Of a stretch of 64,000 nt of DNA, positions 1 through 9,306 are shown piece after piece (the first letter of the stretch is position 1; the number at the start of each line of letters is the position of its first letter). Location: positions 2,323,501 to 2,387,500 of the forward strand of contig NZ_CP121695.1 in the NCBI RefSeq assembly GCF_029761915.1. The letters are read 5' to 3'. A program made the position numbers and the translations under genes. The notes below the pieces were generated by a model. It made no database searches and was not told the DNA's origin. It saw nothing but the letters and a program-made list of their open reading frames with translations. The DNA is from Bradyrhizobium sp. CB1650. Its GTDB lineage: Bacteria; Pseudomonadota; Alphaproteobacteria; Rhizobiales; Xanthobacteraceae.

Positions 1-822
<822 letters not shown>

Positions 823-1313
823 TCAGGCGACTGCGCAAGTCGCCGAATTTGTCGAGAAAGGCGTGTGCGCGAGGCACTGCGTCGTGAAGGAACTGCTTTG
901 GCTCACGTAACCAAAGCCCTTCGATCTCACGCGAACGCTGCTCGGAGATCAGGACGTCGGCGCACAGATCGACCAGTGTCGCGTCCCAGCCTGGGTGGAA
1001 GCGGCGGGCGCGCTTGAAACACAGCGATAGCAGGCGCGGCTTCGTCGTCAGGCCATGATAGTCGAAGGTGTTTCGGCCGTCCGTGACGAAGATGTGGTTG
1101 CCGAAATGGCCTATAGCCGGCTTGATCCAGCAAGCCCGGAATCCGAAGTCAGGAAATTTTGCAAGAACGCGTAGGCCAGAACATGGCAAGCGCCGTTGGC
1201 GAAGAACTGGCGATCTGGGCGATGCCACCGGCGAACTGGATCATCCTTGACGTTGAGCTTCGGAAAGAACATCGCCGTCCATTCACATCGAATCGGTCGT
1301 GTGGTAGGCTGCC

Positions 1314-1517
1314 ATGATGGCTGAGACTGACAACATCATTCTTGAGCATTTGCGCCACATTCGTGGAGCGATCGACGACGTGCGCGACGATATCCGCGAA
1401 ATGAAGCAGCGTATTGGCAACCTCGAAAATCAATACGCCAACATGTCGAACAGGCTCGATCGCATGGACATCCGAATTGAGCGGATTGAGCGGCGCCTTG
1501 ATCTGGCCGATGCGTGA
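1314..1517 (+). CDS. Small coiled-coil protein
   Basis: A 67-residue acidic/basic protein that is almost entirely predicted coiled coil: heptad-like spacing of I, L, M and V runs from IILEHLRHIRGAIDDV through RIERIERRLDLA. There is no signal peptide or membrane segment. The start could be the first or second of two consecutive ATGs (1314 or 1317). The stop overlaps the GTG start of the downstream transglycosylase, so translational coupling is likely. Similar small proteins of unknown role are common in alphaproteobacteria; I assign no function. Confidence 0.7.
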   Translation: MMAETDNIILEHLRHIRGAIDDVRDDIREMKQRIGNLENQYANMSNRLDRMDIRIERIERRLDLADA

Positions 1518-2761
1518 GCAGGTCAGTTCGATTGGGGCTGCGCGCGCCGGCCTTTTGCCTCGTTCTTCTGACACTTATTTGCGATGCTCCCGCGCGCGCT
1601 GCTGACGCCGCCTTCACCCAATTCATCGCCTCGCTCTGGCCGGAGGCCCAAGCGGCTGGCGTGTCACGCGCGACGTTCGACGAACAGACGCGCGGGCTTG
1701 ACCCTGACTACAAGCTGCCCGACCTGATCCTGCCGGGACGGCCCGCGACCGGTGCGCCGTCGCAGGCCGAGTTCGTGCAGGTGCCTGCGGACTACATCAA
1801 GGACGCCTCGATCGCGCGGCTTGCGGGCGAGGGGCAGCGGTTGCTGCAAAAATATAGCTCCGCGCTGATGCAGATCGAGAAAAGCTCCGGCGTGCCCGCG
1901 ACCGTCATGCTCGCGATCTGGGGCCGCGAGACCGACTATGGCCGCTACACGCTGCCCTATGATCTTGTGCGCGTGCTGGCGACGCAGGCCTATGTCGGCC
2001 GGCGCAAGGACCAGTACCGCAACGAGTTCATTCTGGCGCTGAAGATTCTTGGCGAGGGCGTGGTGGCGCGCAAGGACATGCGCTCGTCCTGGGCCGGCGC
2101 CACCGGGCTGACGCAGTTCCTGCCATCGGAATATTACAAGCACGGCGTCGACTTCGACGGCGACGGCCGCATCGACATCTGGCATTCGGTGCCGGATGCG
2201 CTGGCCTCGGCCGCGCAGCAGCTCGTCAACAAGGGCTGGCAGAGCGGCGTGCGCTGGGCCTACGAGGTGCAGGCGCCGGCCAAGGTCGACTGCACCCTGG
2301 GAGTACCCGAGGTGACGAAGCCGATCGGCCAGTGGCTGCGCGAAGGTTTTGTGCCGGTGCGCGGGCAACGCTTGAGCGCCGCCGAGCAGGCGCAGCCGGC
2401 CTCGCTGCTGCAGCCCGAAGGCATCTACGGTCCGTCGTTCCTGACCACGAAGAACTACTTCGTCATCAAGGAATACAATTTCTCCGACCTCTACGTGCTG
2501 TTCGTCGGCCATCTCAGCGACCGCATGACGAGCCCGCTGTCGTTCGCCACACCGTGGTCGGCCTCGAAGCAGTTGCGCACCAAGGACGTCGAGACGATGC
2601 AGTATGGGCTGACGCGCGTCGGGCTCTACAAGGACAAGATCGACGGCAAGGCCGGCATGCAGACCCGCGCCGCGCTCGGTGCCTATCAGAAGTCGGCGGG
2701 ACTGAAAGTGGATTGCTGGCCGAGCGAAGAGGTGCTGCGCTCGATCCAGGCGGCGCGCTAG
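1514..2761 (+). CDS. MltB-type lytic murein transglycosylase with C-terminal peptidoglycan-binding domain
   Basis: This exported enzyme cleaves the MurNAc-GlcNAc bond to give 1,6-anhydro ends. Residues 1-30 form a signal peptide ending in ARA. The transglycosylase domain covers about residues 33-330, with the catalytic Glu at residue 139 in IWGRETDYGR, followed by ATGLTQFLPSEYY and a DFDGDGRIDIW segment. A PG_binding_1 fold (KDVETMQYGLTRVGLYKDK...) fills residues 355-412. The start is a GTG that overlaps the upstream stop. A strong stem-loop lies directly behind the stop. Length is normal for the family. Confidence 0.93.
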   Translation: MSRSVRLGLRAPAFCLVLLTLICDAPARAADAAFTQFIASLWPEAQAAGVSRATFDEQTRGLDPDYKLPDLILPGRPATGAPSQAEFVQVPADYIKDASIARLAGEGQRLLQKYSSALMQIEKSSGVPATVMLAIWGRETDYGRYTLPYDLVRVLATQAYVGRRKDQYRNEFILALKILGEGVVARKDMRSSWAGATGLTQFLPSEYYKHGVDFDGDGRIDIWHSVPDALASAAQQLVNKGWQSGVRWAYEVQAPAKVDCTLGVPEVTKPIGQWLREGFVPVRGQRLSAAEQAQPASLLQPEGIYGPSFLTTKNYFVIKEYNFSDLYVLFVGHLSDRMTSPLSFATPWSASKQLRTKDVETMQYGLTRVGLYKDKIDGKAGMQTRAALGAYQKSAGLKVDCWPSEEVLRSIQAAR

Positions 2762-2769
2762 CGAAGAAA

Positions 2770-2800
2770 AAAGCCCGGCCGATGTGTTCGGCCGGGCTTT
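2770..2800 (+). terminator. Rho-independent terminator of the transglycosylase gene
   Basis: A 13-bp perfect stem (2770-2782 with 2788-2800) flanks a 5-base loop, nine bases after the stop codon, and ends in TTT. An A-rich run on the other side means it may also serve the convergent minus-strand gene ending at 2833. Confidence 0.85.
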
Positions 2801-2832
2801 CGATCGTGGCGCGCTTGCGCCGTGCGATAAGA

Positions 2833-3114
2833 TCAGTAGCAGACGCGAACCGGGCGAACGACCCAGCCGTAGCCGTCCCAATACCGCTCACGGCGCCAGT
2901 AGCAAGGTGCGGGCGGCGGGGGCTCGGCCACGTAGACGGGGCCGCCATAGGCCGGGCGGCTCGATGCAATGGCGCCGCCGACGATGGCGCCGCCGATCAG
3001 GCCGGCCGCGATGCCGGCGCCGACGCCGTCACCGGCTTTCGCGGGCGGAGTGGCGGTCACCAGCGAACCGGCGACCGTCGCAACCGTAAGGGCGGCAACA
3101 AAAGTCTTCTTCAT
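2833..3114 (-). CDS. Small secreted glycine-zipper protein
   Basis: A 93-residue exported protein. Residues 1-27 form a signal peptide (MKKTFVAAL...AKA), followed by a glycine-zipper stretch GVGAGIAAGLIGGAIVGGA and a Tyr/Pro/Trp/Arg-rich tail ending WVVRPVRVCY. Glycine zippers of this type are often associated with outer-membrane or periplasmic assemblies. A paralogue with the same layout follows upstream on the same strand (3325-3645). An AGGAGAG ribosome-binding site precedes the ATG. Function unknown. Confidence 0.8.
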   Translation of the reverse strand: MKKTFVAALTVATVAGSLVTATPPAKAGDGVGAGIAAGLIGGAIVGGAIASSRPAYGGPVYVAEPPPPAPCYWRRERYWDGYGWVVRPVRVCY

Positions 3115-3324
3115 GCTCTTGGCTCTCCTGGGAGATGGACGCTCCTTGTTAGGAACGCCGGGGTTTCAAAGGTTCACGCACACTCTGATGGAACTGGCCG
3201 TTGGGCTAGCAAGCGCGCAAATGGTCAATCCACGGTAAACGCGCACGGAGCTGTGACCAGAAAAAGCGGTCTTTTTCAGGCCCTCAGATGAACGGCGCAT
3301 CCGTAATGAAACGGCCTTTCGCGC

Positions 3325-3645
3325 TCAGCCGCAGACCCGCACGCGACGAACGCGCCAGGCATAGCCGTCCCAGAAGCGCTGCTTCTGCCAGACGCAGCCG
3401 CCGTAATAATCGTCGGCGACATAGCCGGGGGCCGGCGCGTAGTAGCGAGGCGGGTAGTAGTCCGGTTCATAGTAGCCGGGGCCGGGTCCGTAATAATACG
3501 GAGAGGCCAGCGCGCCACCGACAATGGCGCCGCCGATGATCCCGGCCGCCACGCCCGCAGCGACGCCGCGCTGCGCATGGGCCGGTGTCCCGGCCGTCAG
3601 AACCAGGGTGGCGGCGGCAGCGATAGCCAGGAGCGACTTCTTCAT
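3325..3645 (-). CDS. Small secreted glycine-zipper protein, paralogue of the 2833-3114 gene
   Basis: A 106-residue protein with a signal peptide (cleavage likely after AHA), a glycine zipper GVAAGVAAGIIGGAIVGGAL, a Tyr/Pro-rich segment (YYYGPGPGYYEPDYYPPRYY) and a C-terminal module with one internal and one terminal Cys (CVWQKQRFWDGYAW, then VRRVRVCG). The zipper and the end module align with those of the neighbouring 93-residue protein, so the two are probably a tandem duplication. The WDGY-W-RxVRVC ending is shared. Function unknown. Confidence 0.8.
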   Translation of the reverse strand: MKKSLLAIAAAATLVLTAGTPAHAQRGVAAGVAAGIIGGAIVGGALASPYYYGPGPGYYEPDYYPPRYYAPAPGYVADDYYGGCVWQKQRFWDGYAWRVRRVRVCG

Positions 3646-3774
3646 AGGGACGACCTTTCACACGGACGGAGCTCTTTGGGAGCAAAGTTCCACACTTCGC
3701 TTGAATGATCAATGAACGGGACCCATGCGGGGGGCGACCCAATTGGTACCGATCGCAGGTCCGCCAGGGAGACG

Positions 3775-4056
3775 ATGATGGGCAGCGCGATGATGAATAC
3801 CCTGATCGTTGCCGGAATCATCTGCGCGATTGGCTACGGTTGGATCACCTACATCCAGAACCGCGGCCGGCCGCAGTCGCGGGCGGGCGCGGGTGCCGAC
3901 AGCGGTGGCGACGGCTATGCGGGGACCAGTGACGGCTTCTCGCTGGGAAGCTGGTTTTCGGGCAGTTCGGGTGATAGCGGGAGCTGCTCCAGCGGTGACA
4001 GCGGCGGTGGCGGAGATTGCGGCGGCGATAGTGGCGGAGGCGGGGGCGGCGATTAG
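3775..4056 (+). CDS. Small membrane-anchored protein with Gly/Ser/Asp/Cys-rich tail
   Basis: I start it at the ATG at 3775, because AGGGAGA lies just upstream; the frame is open further upstream but without such a site. The 93-residue product has one N-terminal membrane helix (NTLIVAGIICAIGYGWITYI), then a low-complexity tail rich in Gly, Ser and Asp with three Cys. Such tails can be flexible cell-envelope linkers or metal-binding, but nothing here proves it. No family recognised. Confidence 0.62.
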   Translation: MMGSAMMNTLIVAGIICAIGYGWITYIQNRGRPQSRAGAGADSGGDGYAGTSDGFSLGSWFSGSSGDSGSCSSGDSGGGGDCGGDSGGGGGGD

Positions 4057-4096
4057 GCCGCATCCGGCGCAATCTTGATCCAGCGCAACACCACGT

Positions 4097-4113
4097 TTTA
4101 GAGCCGTTCTAGG
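4097..4113 (+). promoter_or_regulatory. Imperfect Irr box (iron control element) upstream of bfd
   Basis: The sequence TTTAGAG-CCG-TTCTAGG resembles the iron control element TTTAGAA-N3-TTCTAAA bound by Irr in Bradyrhizobium and relatives (12 of 14 arm bases agree). It sits about 110 bases before the bfd start. Its position matches the perfect copy in front of bfr, so Irr control of both genes is inferred. Confidence 0.6.
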
Positions 4114-4223
4114 CTGGTTCCGGGCCAGTTTGGAATAGCTTCAAATACCGGTTTTTCCTTTTGCATCCGGCTGGCCCCTTAAATATCGATGATGGCGCAT
4201 CACCGAAGGGCCCGCCGCTTTCC

Positions 4224-4496
4224 ATGATCGTCTGTTCCTGTAACGTGCTGAGCGATGACGACATCCGCGCCGCCGTCGCCGATTCCGATGACGCCGTGCG
4301 CCACGCCAAGCAGGTTTACGGATGTCTCGGCTGCAGCGCCGAATGTGGCCGCTGCGCCCGCACCATCAAGACCATCATCGAGGAAGCGCTCGGGCCCTGC
4401 GCCAAGTCTTGCTGTGCCGGCTGCCCGCACAGCCATCAGGTGGCGGCCAACGACGAGACCGCCGAGCCGGCCGATTTCGCCCTCGCGGCCTGCTGA
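4224..4496 (+). CDS. bfd: Bacterioferritin-associated ferredoxin Bfd
   Basis: A 90-residue [2Fe-2S] protein. In other bacteria Bfd docks on bacterioferritin and passes electrons to the core so that stored Fe(III) is released as Fe(II). The start at 4224 gives the family N-terminus MIVCSCN; the frame is open 21 codons further upstream, but that extension looks non-native. Cluster ligands by family position are Cys4, Cys6, Cys41 and Cys44 (ECGRC). Two extra Cys (34 and 37) and a CCAGC stretch near the C-terminus are variable additions. The neighbour bfr lies 131 bases downstream with its own Irr box. Confidence 0.92.
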   Translation: MIVCSCNVLSDDDIRAAVADSDDAVRHAKQVYGCLGCSAECGRCARTIKTIIEEALGPCAKSCCAGCPHSHQVAANDETAEPADFALAAC

Positions 4497-4568
4497 AACC
4501 CTCACTTTCGCTGGCTGAGCTTATCCCGGCTGCGTCCTCGTACCCGGTTGCCCTTGTTCCGAAACTGC

Positions 4569-4585
4569 TTTAGAAGCATTCTAAA
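4569..4585 (+). promoter_or_regulatory. Perfect Irr box (iron control element) upstream of bfr
   Basis: TTTAGAA-GCA-TTCTAAA is a perfect 7+3+7 palindrome identical to the iron control element consensus. It ends 42 bases before the bfr start, so it probably overlaps the promoter. Irr represses bacterioferritin in Bradyrhizobium when iron is scarce (established knowledge of the system); binding here is inferred from sequence. Confidence 0.88.
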
Positions 4586-4627
4586 TTCGGTTTATAGCCG
4601 AGTTGGCCGCAAGAGCTGGAGTGAATC

Positions 4628-5116
4628 ATGCAGGGCGACGCAAAAGTCATCGAATATCTCAACAAGGCACTGCGTCACGAGCTGACTGCGATCAATCAGT
4701 ACTGGTTGCACTACCGCTTCCTCAACAATTGGGGCCTGCTGGACATGGCCAAGGTCTGGCGCAAGGAATCCATCGAGGAGATGGAGCACGCCGACAAGCT
4801 GACCGACCGGATCATTTTCTTTGACGGTTTCCCGAACATGCAGGTGCTCGATCCCCTGCGCATCGGCCAGAACGTCAAGGAGATCATCGAGTGCGATCTC
4901 GCCGCCGAGATGAGCGCGCGGGCGCTCTATCAGGAGGCGGCAACCTACTGCCACAGCGTGAAGGACTACGTCACGCGCGACCTGTTCGAGAAGCTGATGA
5001 GCGACGAGGAGCACCACATCGACTTCCTCGAAACTCAGCTCGATCTCATCGGCCGCATCGGCCTCGAGCTCTACACCCAGAAGCACGTCGGCGGGCTCGA
5101 GGGCGAGGGACATTAG
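4628..5116 (+). CDS. bfr: Bacterioferritin
   Basis: A 162-residue iron-storage protein of the 24-mer haem-containing ferritin class. It oxidises Fe(II) and stores ferric mineral in the cytosol. All family residues are in the standard numbering: ferroxidase ligands Glu18, Glu51, His54, Glu94, Glu127 and His130, and the haem-ligating Met52 in EEMEHADK. The length equals the usual 155-162 residues. The upstream perfect Irr box and the adjacent bfd form a coherent iron storage/release pair. Confidence 0.96.
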   Translation: MQGDAKVIEYLNKALRHELTAINQYWLHYRFLNNWGLLDMAKVWRKESIEEMEHADKLTDRIIFFDGFPNMQVLDPLRIGQNVKEIIECDLAAEMSARALYQEAATYCHSVKDYVTRDLFEKLMSDEEHHIDFLETQLDLIGRIGLELYTQKHVGGLEGEGH

Positions 5117-5142
5117 CCACTAAGGGCGCCACACACCCCAGT

Positions 5143-5285
5143 GTCGTCCCGGCGAAGGCCGGGACCGATGACCACAGGGAGAAGTTGTAGCGCGCGATCC
5201 GTAACCGCGAGTCTTCACCAAACCAAATCCTGTGGTTATGGATCCCGGATCTGCGCTCCGCTTCGCTGCGCTTGTCCGGGACGAC
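5143..5285. repeat. Palindromic intergenic repeat, GTCGTCCCGG family
   Basis: The ends are inverted (GTCGTCCCGG ... CCGGGACGAC) and flank about 120 bases. A related copy (GTCGTCCTGG ... CACGAC) lies at 15641-15767. It fills the gap between the convergent bfr and the PPOX-type gene. No ORF. Confidence 0.7.
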
Positions 5286-5305
5286 AGTTTGCCCAATTGC
5301 GCTGG

Positions 5306-5941
5306 CTACAACTGCGTCCTGTAGCGCGCCTCTACAACGTCCTGGCCTTCGGGCTCGCCCAGGCTGGTCTGATCGTGGATCACCTGGCTGATGCTCGGCA
5401 TCACCGAGCGTTGCACCTTGACCTCCGGCGACCACAGTTTTGAGCGCATCAGCGCCTTGCCGCAGTGGAAATAGACTTCGCTGACGGCGACGCTCAGCAC
5501 CGCCCGCGGCGGCTTGCCGAACTCCACCATCGAGGCGAGCAGATCCGGATCTGCGGACAGCGTGCCGCGGCCGCCGACGCGCAGCGTCTCGTCGATTCCG
5601 GGCACAAAGAACAACAGATGCACGAAGCCCGAGCCCTCGACCACATTTTTGAAGCTGTCGATGCGGTTGTTGCCGGAACGGTCGGGCATCAGCAACTGAT
5701 TGGGGCCGGCGACATGGACGAAGCCTGTACCGCCACCGCGCGGCGAGGCGTCGACGCTGCCGTCCGCGCCCGATGTCGCGAGCACGCAGAACGGGGACAT
5801 CTCGATGAATTTCCTGGCATGCGCATCGATCGCCGGGCGCGCTTTGGCGATCACGCGCGGAGACGGCTTCGGATAGATGGTGGCGAGGTCTTCGGCGCAA
5901 AGGTCGGTCAAGGGCGTGTCTCCGAAAGTGCTTTGCGTCAA
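5306..5941 (-). CDS. Pyridoxamine 5'-phosphate oxidase-type flavoprotein
   Basis: A 211-residue split-barrel FMN-binding protein. Recognisable segments are FIEMSPFCVLATSGADG (first strands and flavin pocket), SPRGGGTGFVHV, RSGNNRIDSF and the VSEVYFHCGKALMRSKLW C-terminal segment typical of the MSMEG_1061-like PPOX subfamily. The substrate is unknown. The only in-frame start near the family N-terminus is a TTG at 5941 without a strong ribosome-binding site, so the start is uncertain. Confidence 0.82.
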   Translation of the reverse strand: MTQSTFGDTPLTDLCAEDLATIYPKPSPRVIAKARPAIDAHARKFIEMSPFCVLATSGADGSVDASPRGGGTGFVHVAGPNQLLMPDRSGNNRIDSFKNVVEGSGFVHLLFFVPGIDETLRVGGRGTLSADPDLLASMVEFGKPPRAVLSVAVSEVYFHCGKALMRSKLWSPEVKVQRSVMPSISQVIHDQTSLGEPEGQDVVEARYRTQL

Positions 5942-5996
5942 GCTATCCGATTGGAACGCTCTCTGCTAACGGAATCCGCCGCGTGGGGTTGCGGGA

Positions 5997-6344
5997 TCAG
6001 GGTGCCGACGTGTCGCGCGAGCCGAGCAACGATTTGGGCGCGACGTTGCGCCACGCCATCTGGAGCGCGCTCCGCAGCGTCACCTGGTCGGCCTTCGCCA
6101 GTCTCACATTGGTGCAGCCGTTCTTGCCCCAGGCGCCGGGCACCGGACGAAACATCCCGGGTTCGGTCTCGACCAGCAAGGCCTGCTGTTCCGGCGTGAG
6201 CTTCACCATGCCCCATTGGTCATCGGGATAGCCGAGCGTCGCGAACACGCGTTTGCCGACTCGGAAGTCGGCATGGCCGTGATGCGCGCCCTCGACCACG
6301 CCGGGAAGCGCGAGCGCGGCCTGACGAAAGCGAGCGATGGACAT
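5997..6344 (-). CDS. MmcQ/YjbR family protein
   Basis: A 115-residue protein of the YjbR (double-wing, CyaY-like fold) family: LPGVVEGAHHGHADFRVGKRVFATL near the N-terminus, the KLTPEQQALLV segment, and GAWGKNGCTNVRL in the C-terminal half. Members are proposed to bind DNA, but their role is not established. It lies 18 bases downstream of the alpha/beta hydrolase stop on the same strand, so the two may be co-transcribed. Confidence 0.85.
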   Translation of the reverse strand: MSIARFRQAALALPGVVEGAHHGHADFRVGKRVFATLGYPDDQWGMVKLTPEQQALLVETEPGMFRPVPGAWGKNGCTNVRLAKADQVTLRSALQMAWRNVAPKSLLGSRDTSAP

Positions 6345-6362
6345 GCGCGTTCGCTGCTCGCC

Positions 6363-7424
6363 TCACATCGTCCGCTGCGGTGCAGTCTGCAGCAATTGCC
6401 GGACCTGCTCGGTGTAGAACTTTGCGCTGCCGGTGGTGCCGTGACCGCGCGTCTCGGTGCTCGCTGGGATGAGATGCAGGCGCGCGTTCTTGACCCGCTT
6501 CATCGCGGCATCGGTGACGCCGGTCTCCGGCGGATTGCGCTCGTCATCCGCGGAGTTGATCAGCAGCAGCGGCGCCTCGATCTGCTCCAGCTTTTCCGAG
6601 GCGTTGTAATCGTGCGAGGCCTCCCATTGATAGACAAAGTCGTTGGCATCCGCCGTCACTGGCGTTCCGAGCCGATCGTCGACGATCTTGTCGGCCTTGG
6701 CCGCCGTCGGCGCCTGTGACTGATAGGCCAGCGTTCCGCCGATGCTGGCGATGCCGTAGGCGACGATGGCATATTTCATCATCCGCGGCTGGCTCGTGTA
6801 GTTGCCGCCATTGTAGTCGGGATCGTTGCGGATGGTGTCGAGCATGATCCGCCGCAGCATCCAGTTGCGCGCCGCCATCTCCGTGGGCTGGCAGGCCATC
6901 GCCACCAGCGCATCCATCGCTTTCGGATATTTCTCGCCCCACAGCCAGGTGTGCATGCCGCCCATGGAATTGCCGATGACCAGCCGCAGATGCCTGACGC
7001 CGAGCCCTTCCGTCACCAGGCGGTACTGCGCATCGACCATGTCGGCGTAATCGTATTTCGGAAAGCTGGTCTTCATCCCGTCGGAGGGCTTTGACGATTT
7101 GCCGTGGCCAATGCCGTCGGGAATGATGATGTAGTATTTGGACGCGTCGAGCGGCTGACCGGGGCCGAACATCTCGCCGGCGAAGGCGGGCGTCAGCATG
7201 CTTGCGGCCGAGCCGCCCGAACCGTGCAGCACCAGCACGGGCTGGCCGGTCGGCTCGCCGACGGTGGTGTAGTGCAGCCGCAGCTCCGGCATGACGTCGC
7301 CGGTGTGGAACTTGAAACCCTTCGCGATCCAGTCGCCTTGTTTCGGTGCCGGATAATCGGCAGCCATCGCCGACGTCGAGATCGACAGCACTGCGGCCGC
7401 AAGCATCGCGCCCGAGATATTCAT
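6363..7424 (-). CDS. Exported alpha/beta hydrolase of the MetX-like (homoserine acetyltransferase) superfamily
   Basis: A 353-residue protein with a signal peptide (cut near AMA-AD). The fold is shown by the oxyanion segment LHGSGGS, the nucleophile elbow GNSMGG, an acidic residue in INSADDERNP and a C-terminal His in TRGHGTTG. The large insertion between strands and overall similarity match MetX-type hydrolases, but export argues against methionine synthesis, so I leave the substrate open. A GGGGAGAG site precedes the ATG. Confidence 0.85.
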   Translation of the reverse strand: MNISGAMLAAAVLSISTSAMAADYPAPKQGDWIAKGFKFHTGDVMPELRLHYTTVGEPTGQPVLVLHGSGGSAASMLTPAFAGEMFGPGQPLDASKYYIIIPDGIGHGKSSKPSDGMKTSFPKYDYADMVDAQYRLVTEGLGVRHLRLVIGNSMGGMHTWLWGEKYPKAMDALVAMACQPTEMAARNWMLRRIMLDTIRNDPDYNGGNYTSQPRMMKYAIVAYGIASIGGTLAYQSQAPTAAKADKIVDDRLGTPVTADANDFVYQWEASHDYNASEKLEQIEAPLLLINSADDERNPPETGVTDAAMKRVKNARLHLIPASTETRGHGTTGSAKFYTEQVRQLLQTAPQRTM

Positions 7425-7584
7425 GACTCTCTCCCCGCTGCGGCCGCTTTCATTCGGGCCGCTTCGCGCGCGATCTTATCAGCGTCGCCCGGAGGATCGA
7501 GAGCCGATGCGCTGCCGGCCGCCAAAACATTTTCGCAAATGGTGCGTCGCGCAAGCGGAATATTTCGGCGGCAGCAGAACATGC

Positions 7585-7992
7585 TCATTCGTGTTTGTGA
7601 AAGCCGAGCGCGTACCAGCCCCAGTAGACCCTGTGGCGCTGGATCAGCCCGTTGCCGATCTCCATGATCTCGACCAGCTCCATCTGGTCGCCATCCGGAG
7701 AGACCCGCGGATATTCCCAGGTGATGATGCGGCCGTTGGTGAAGAAGCCCTGCTTGAAGCGTTTTCGCTGGGGTGGATTGGTCTGGAAGACGCGCGCAAT
7801 GAAGGCGCGCAAATTCTCCTTGCCTTTGACGATGCCGGTCGGGGTCTTCATGAGGTGTTGGACCAGCGGGCTTTCGATGGATGCCTCGTCGGCGTAGAGT
7901 GCGAGGGAAGCTTCGAGGTCCTTGTTGCCGAGGGCTTCGTCCCACAGTTTGCAGATCCGTTCGGCCTCGCTTTGGTGCGCTTGGTTGATCAT
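7585..7992 (-). CDS. SnoaL/NTF2-like protein
   Basis: A 135-residue cone-shaped alpha+beta barrel protein of the nuclear transport factor 2-like superfamily: LWDEALGNKDLEASLALYADEA, followed by the long helix/strand pair and the C-terminal GLIQRHRVYWGWY strand. I prefer the ATG at 7992 because AGAGGA lies seven bases upstream; an ATG nine codons earlier lacks a site. Families of this fold include isomerases, hydrolases and ligand-binding proteins; function not predictable. Confidence 0.8.
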   Translation of the reverse strand: MINQAHQSEAERICKLWDEALGNKDLEASLALYADEASIESPLVQHLMKTPTGIVKGKENLRAFIARVFQTNPPQRKRFKQGFFTNGRIITWEYPRVSPDGDQMELVEIMEIGNGLIQRHRVYWGWYALGFHKHE

Positions 7993-8134
7993 GATGTAAT
8001 CCTCTGGAGTCGGGGGCATGTCTTAGGGATCGCAGAGGACGCGCCGCCAAAGTTTCACCGAATTCTGAAATGACCGGTTTTGAGAGGATTGCGATGACTC
8101 GGTGGCAGGCCCACATCAGGAGCGGGAGCATCTG

Positions 8135-8825
8135 ATGGTGGTTGCACGACGGTCAGTTCAGTCGGGGTTTTCGCGGCTCACGGACGCCCTGAGCGATCCC
8201 GCGCGCGAAGCGATGGTGAGTGCCCTGTTCGGCGGCAAGGCGCTGCCAGCGGGCGAACTGGCGTCGCTTGCCGGTGTGTCGCCGCAGAGCGCCAGCGCAT
8301 CTGCAGAAGCTGACGGAGGCGCGGCTGCTCTCGGTGTGGCAGCAAGGCCGGTTCCGGTATTACCGGATCGCCGACGATGAGGTCGCGGGCCTGATCGAGA
8401 ACCTCGTCAATGTCGCCGCGAGGACCGATCACGCCAGATGCGCGCAAGGCGTGCCGACACCGCTCCGGCAGTCGCGGGCCTGCTATTGCCATCTCGCCGG
8501 CCAGCTCGGCGTGGCGCTGCTAGACGGTCTGGTGCGCCGGGAACTGATTGCACTGCGCGGTCGGGAGGGCTCTCTCACGCAAGAAGGCCAGGGTTGGTGT
8601 CGTGTCGAGGCGATCAACTTCAAGCCTGGGCGTGAGCCTCACATGCGCCTCTGCAACGATTGGACCGAGCGTGTTCCGCATCTGGCAGGCCCGTTTGCTA
8701 ATGCGATCCTGACGCGGCTGGTCCAAACGCATGCGCTCATGCCGCATCGCGTTCCACGCGCGCTTCGTCTCACGCCGAAAGGCCGTGCCTTCTTCGAGCG
8801 CCTTGGTGTCTCCATTCCGTTCTGA
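8135..8825 (+). pseudogene. ArsR-family winged-helix regulator split by a frameshift
   Basis: The first frame (ATG at 8135, preceded by AGGAGCGGGAG) encodes the start of an ArsR wHTH: LTDALSDPAREAMVSALFGG ... LAGVSPQSASA. It then goes out of frame. The recognition helix and wing (HLQKLTEARLL, QGRFRYYRIADDEV) and the whole C-terminal half continue in another frame to 8825. The break is in the GCGC-rich stretch at 8290-8299; restoring two bases, one GC unit, yields SASAHLQKL. The repaired protein of about 230 residues would be an intact repressor with Cys-containing effector segments (RACYCHL). As read, the regulator is broken. Confidence 0.8.
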
Positions 8826-8942
8826 CGTTACCGCATCGGGATGCCGCACGCCGATGACAGCGGCGAAGGCGACATGTAGCATCGGCTTGACGCCGATCGT
8901 CCTTGAACAGGAGCGCCTTTCAGCAGGAGCAAGGAGGAATTT

Positions 8943-9209
8943 ATGTGCCGTAACATCAAGACGCTGTTCAACTTCGAGCCACCGGCGACCGAGGACGAGA
9001 TCCATGCCAGTGCGCTGCAGTTCGTACGCAAGCTCTCCGGCTTCAACAAGCCGTCGCAAGTCAATGAGGAGGCCTTCAACCGCGCGGTGGCGGAGGTGTC
9101 GGACGCCGCGCGCCGCCTCCTGACGTCGCTTCATACCCACGCGCCGGCGCGGGATCGCGAGGTCGAGGCGGAGCGGGCGAGGGAGCGTTCGCGCTTGCGC
9201 TTCGGCTAG
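8943..9209 (+). CDS. DUF2277 family protein
   Basis: An 88-residue cytosolic protein beginning MCRNIKTLFNFEPPATEDEI, the signature of DUF2277, with the central FVRKLSGFNKPSQVNEEAF. An AAGGAGG site lies just upstream of the ATG. It follows the ArsR-type gene on the same strand after a gap of about 120 bases. Biochemical role unknown. Confidence 0.9.
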   Translation: MCRNIKTLFNFEPPATEDEIHASALQFVRKLSGFNKPSQVNEEAFNRAVAEVSDAARRLLTSLHTHAPARDREVEAERARERSRLRFG

Positions 9210-9306
9210 CGGTTCGCGGACCGCCGCTGCGTGATCCGGCTCACGGTCCGAAACCTCCCGATACGCGATGGTGTCCGCCGGGGTTTTGACAGCCCGGAGC
9301 CAGACC

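Noticed and set aside
1664-2881. Minus-strand frame of about 400 codons opposite the MltB-type gene
   Set aside because: No domain or site, and it runs across the terminator at 2770-2800.
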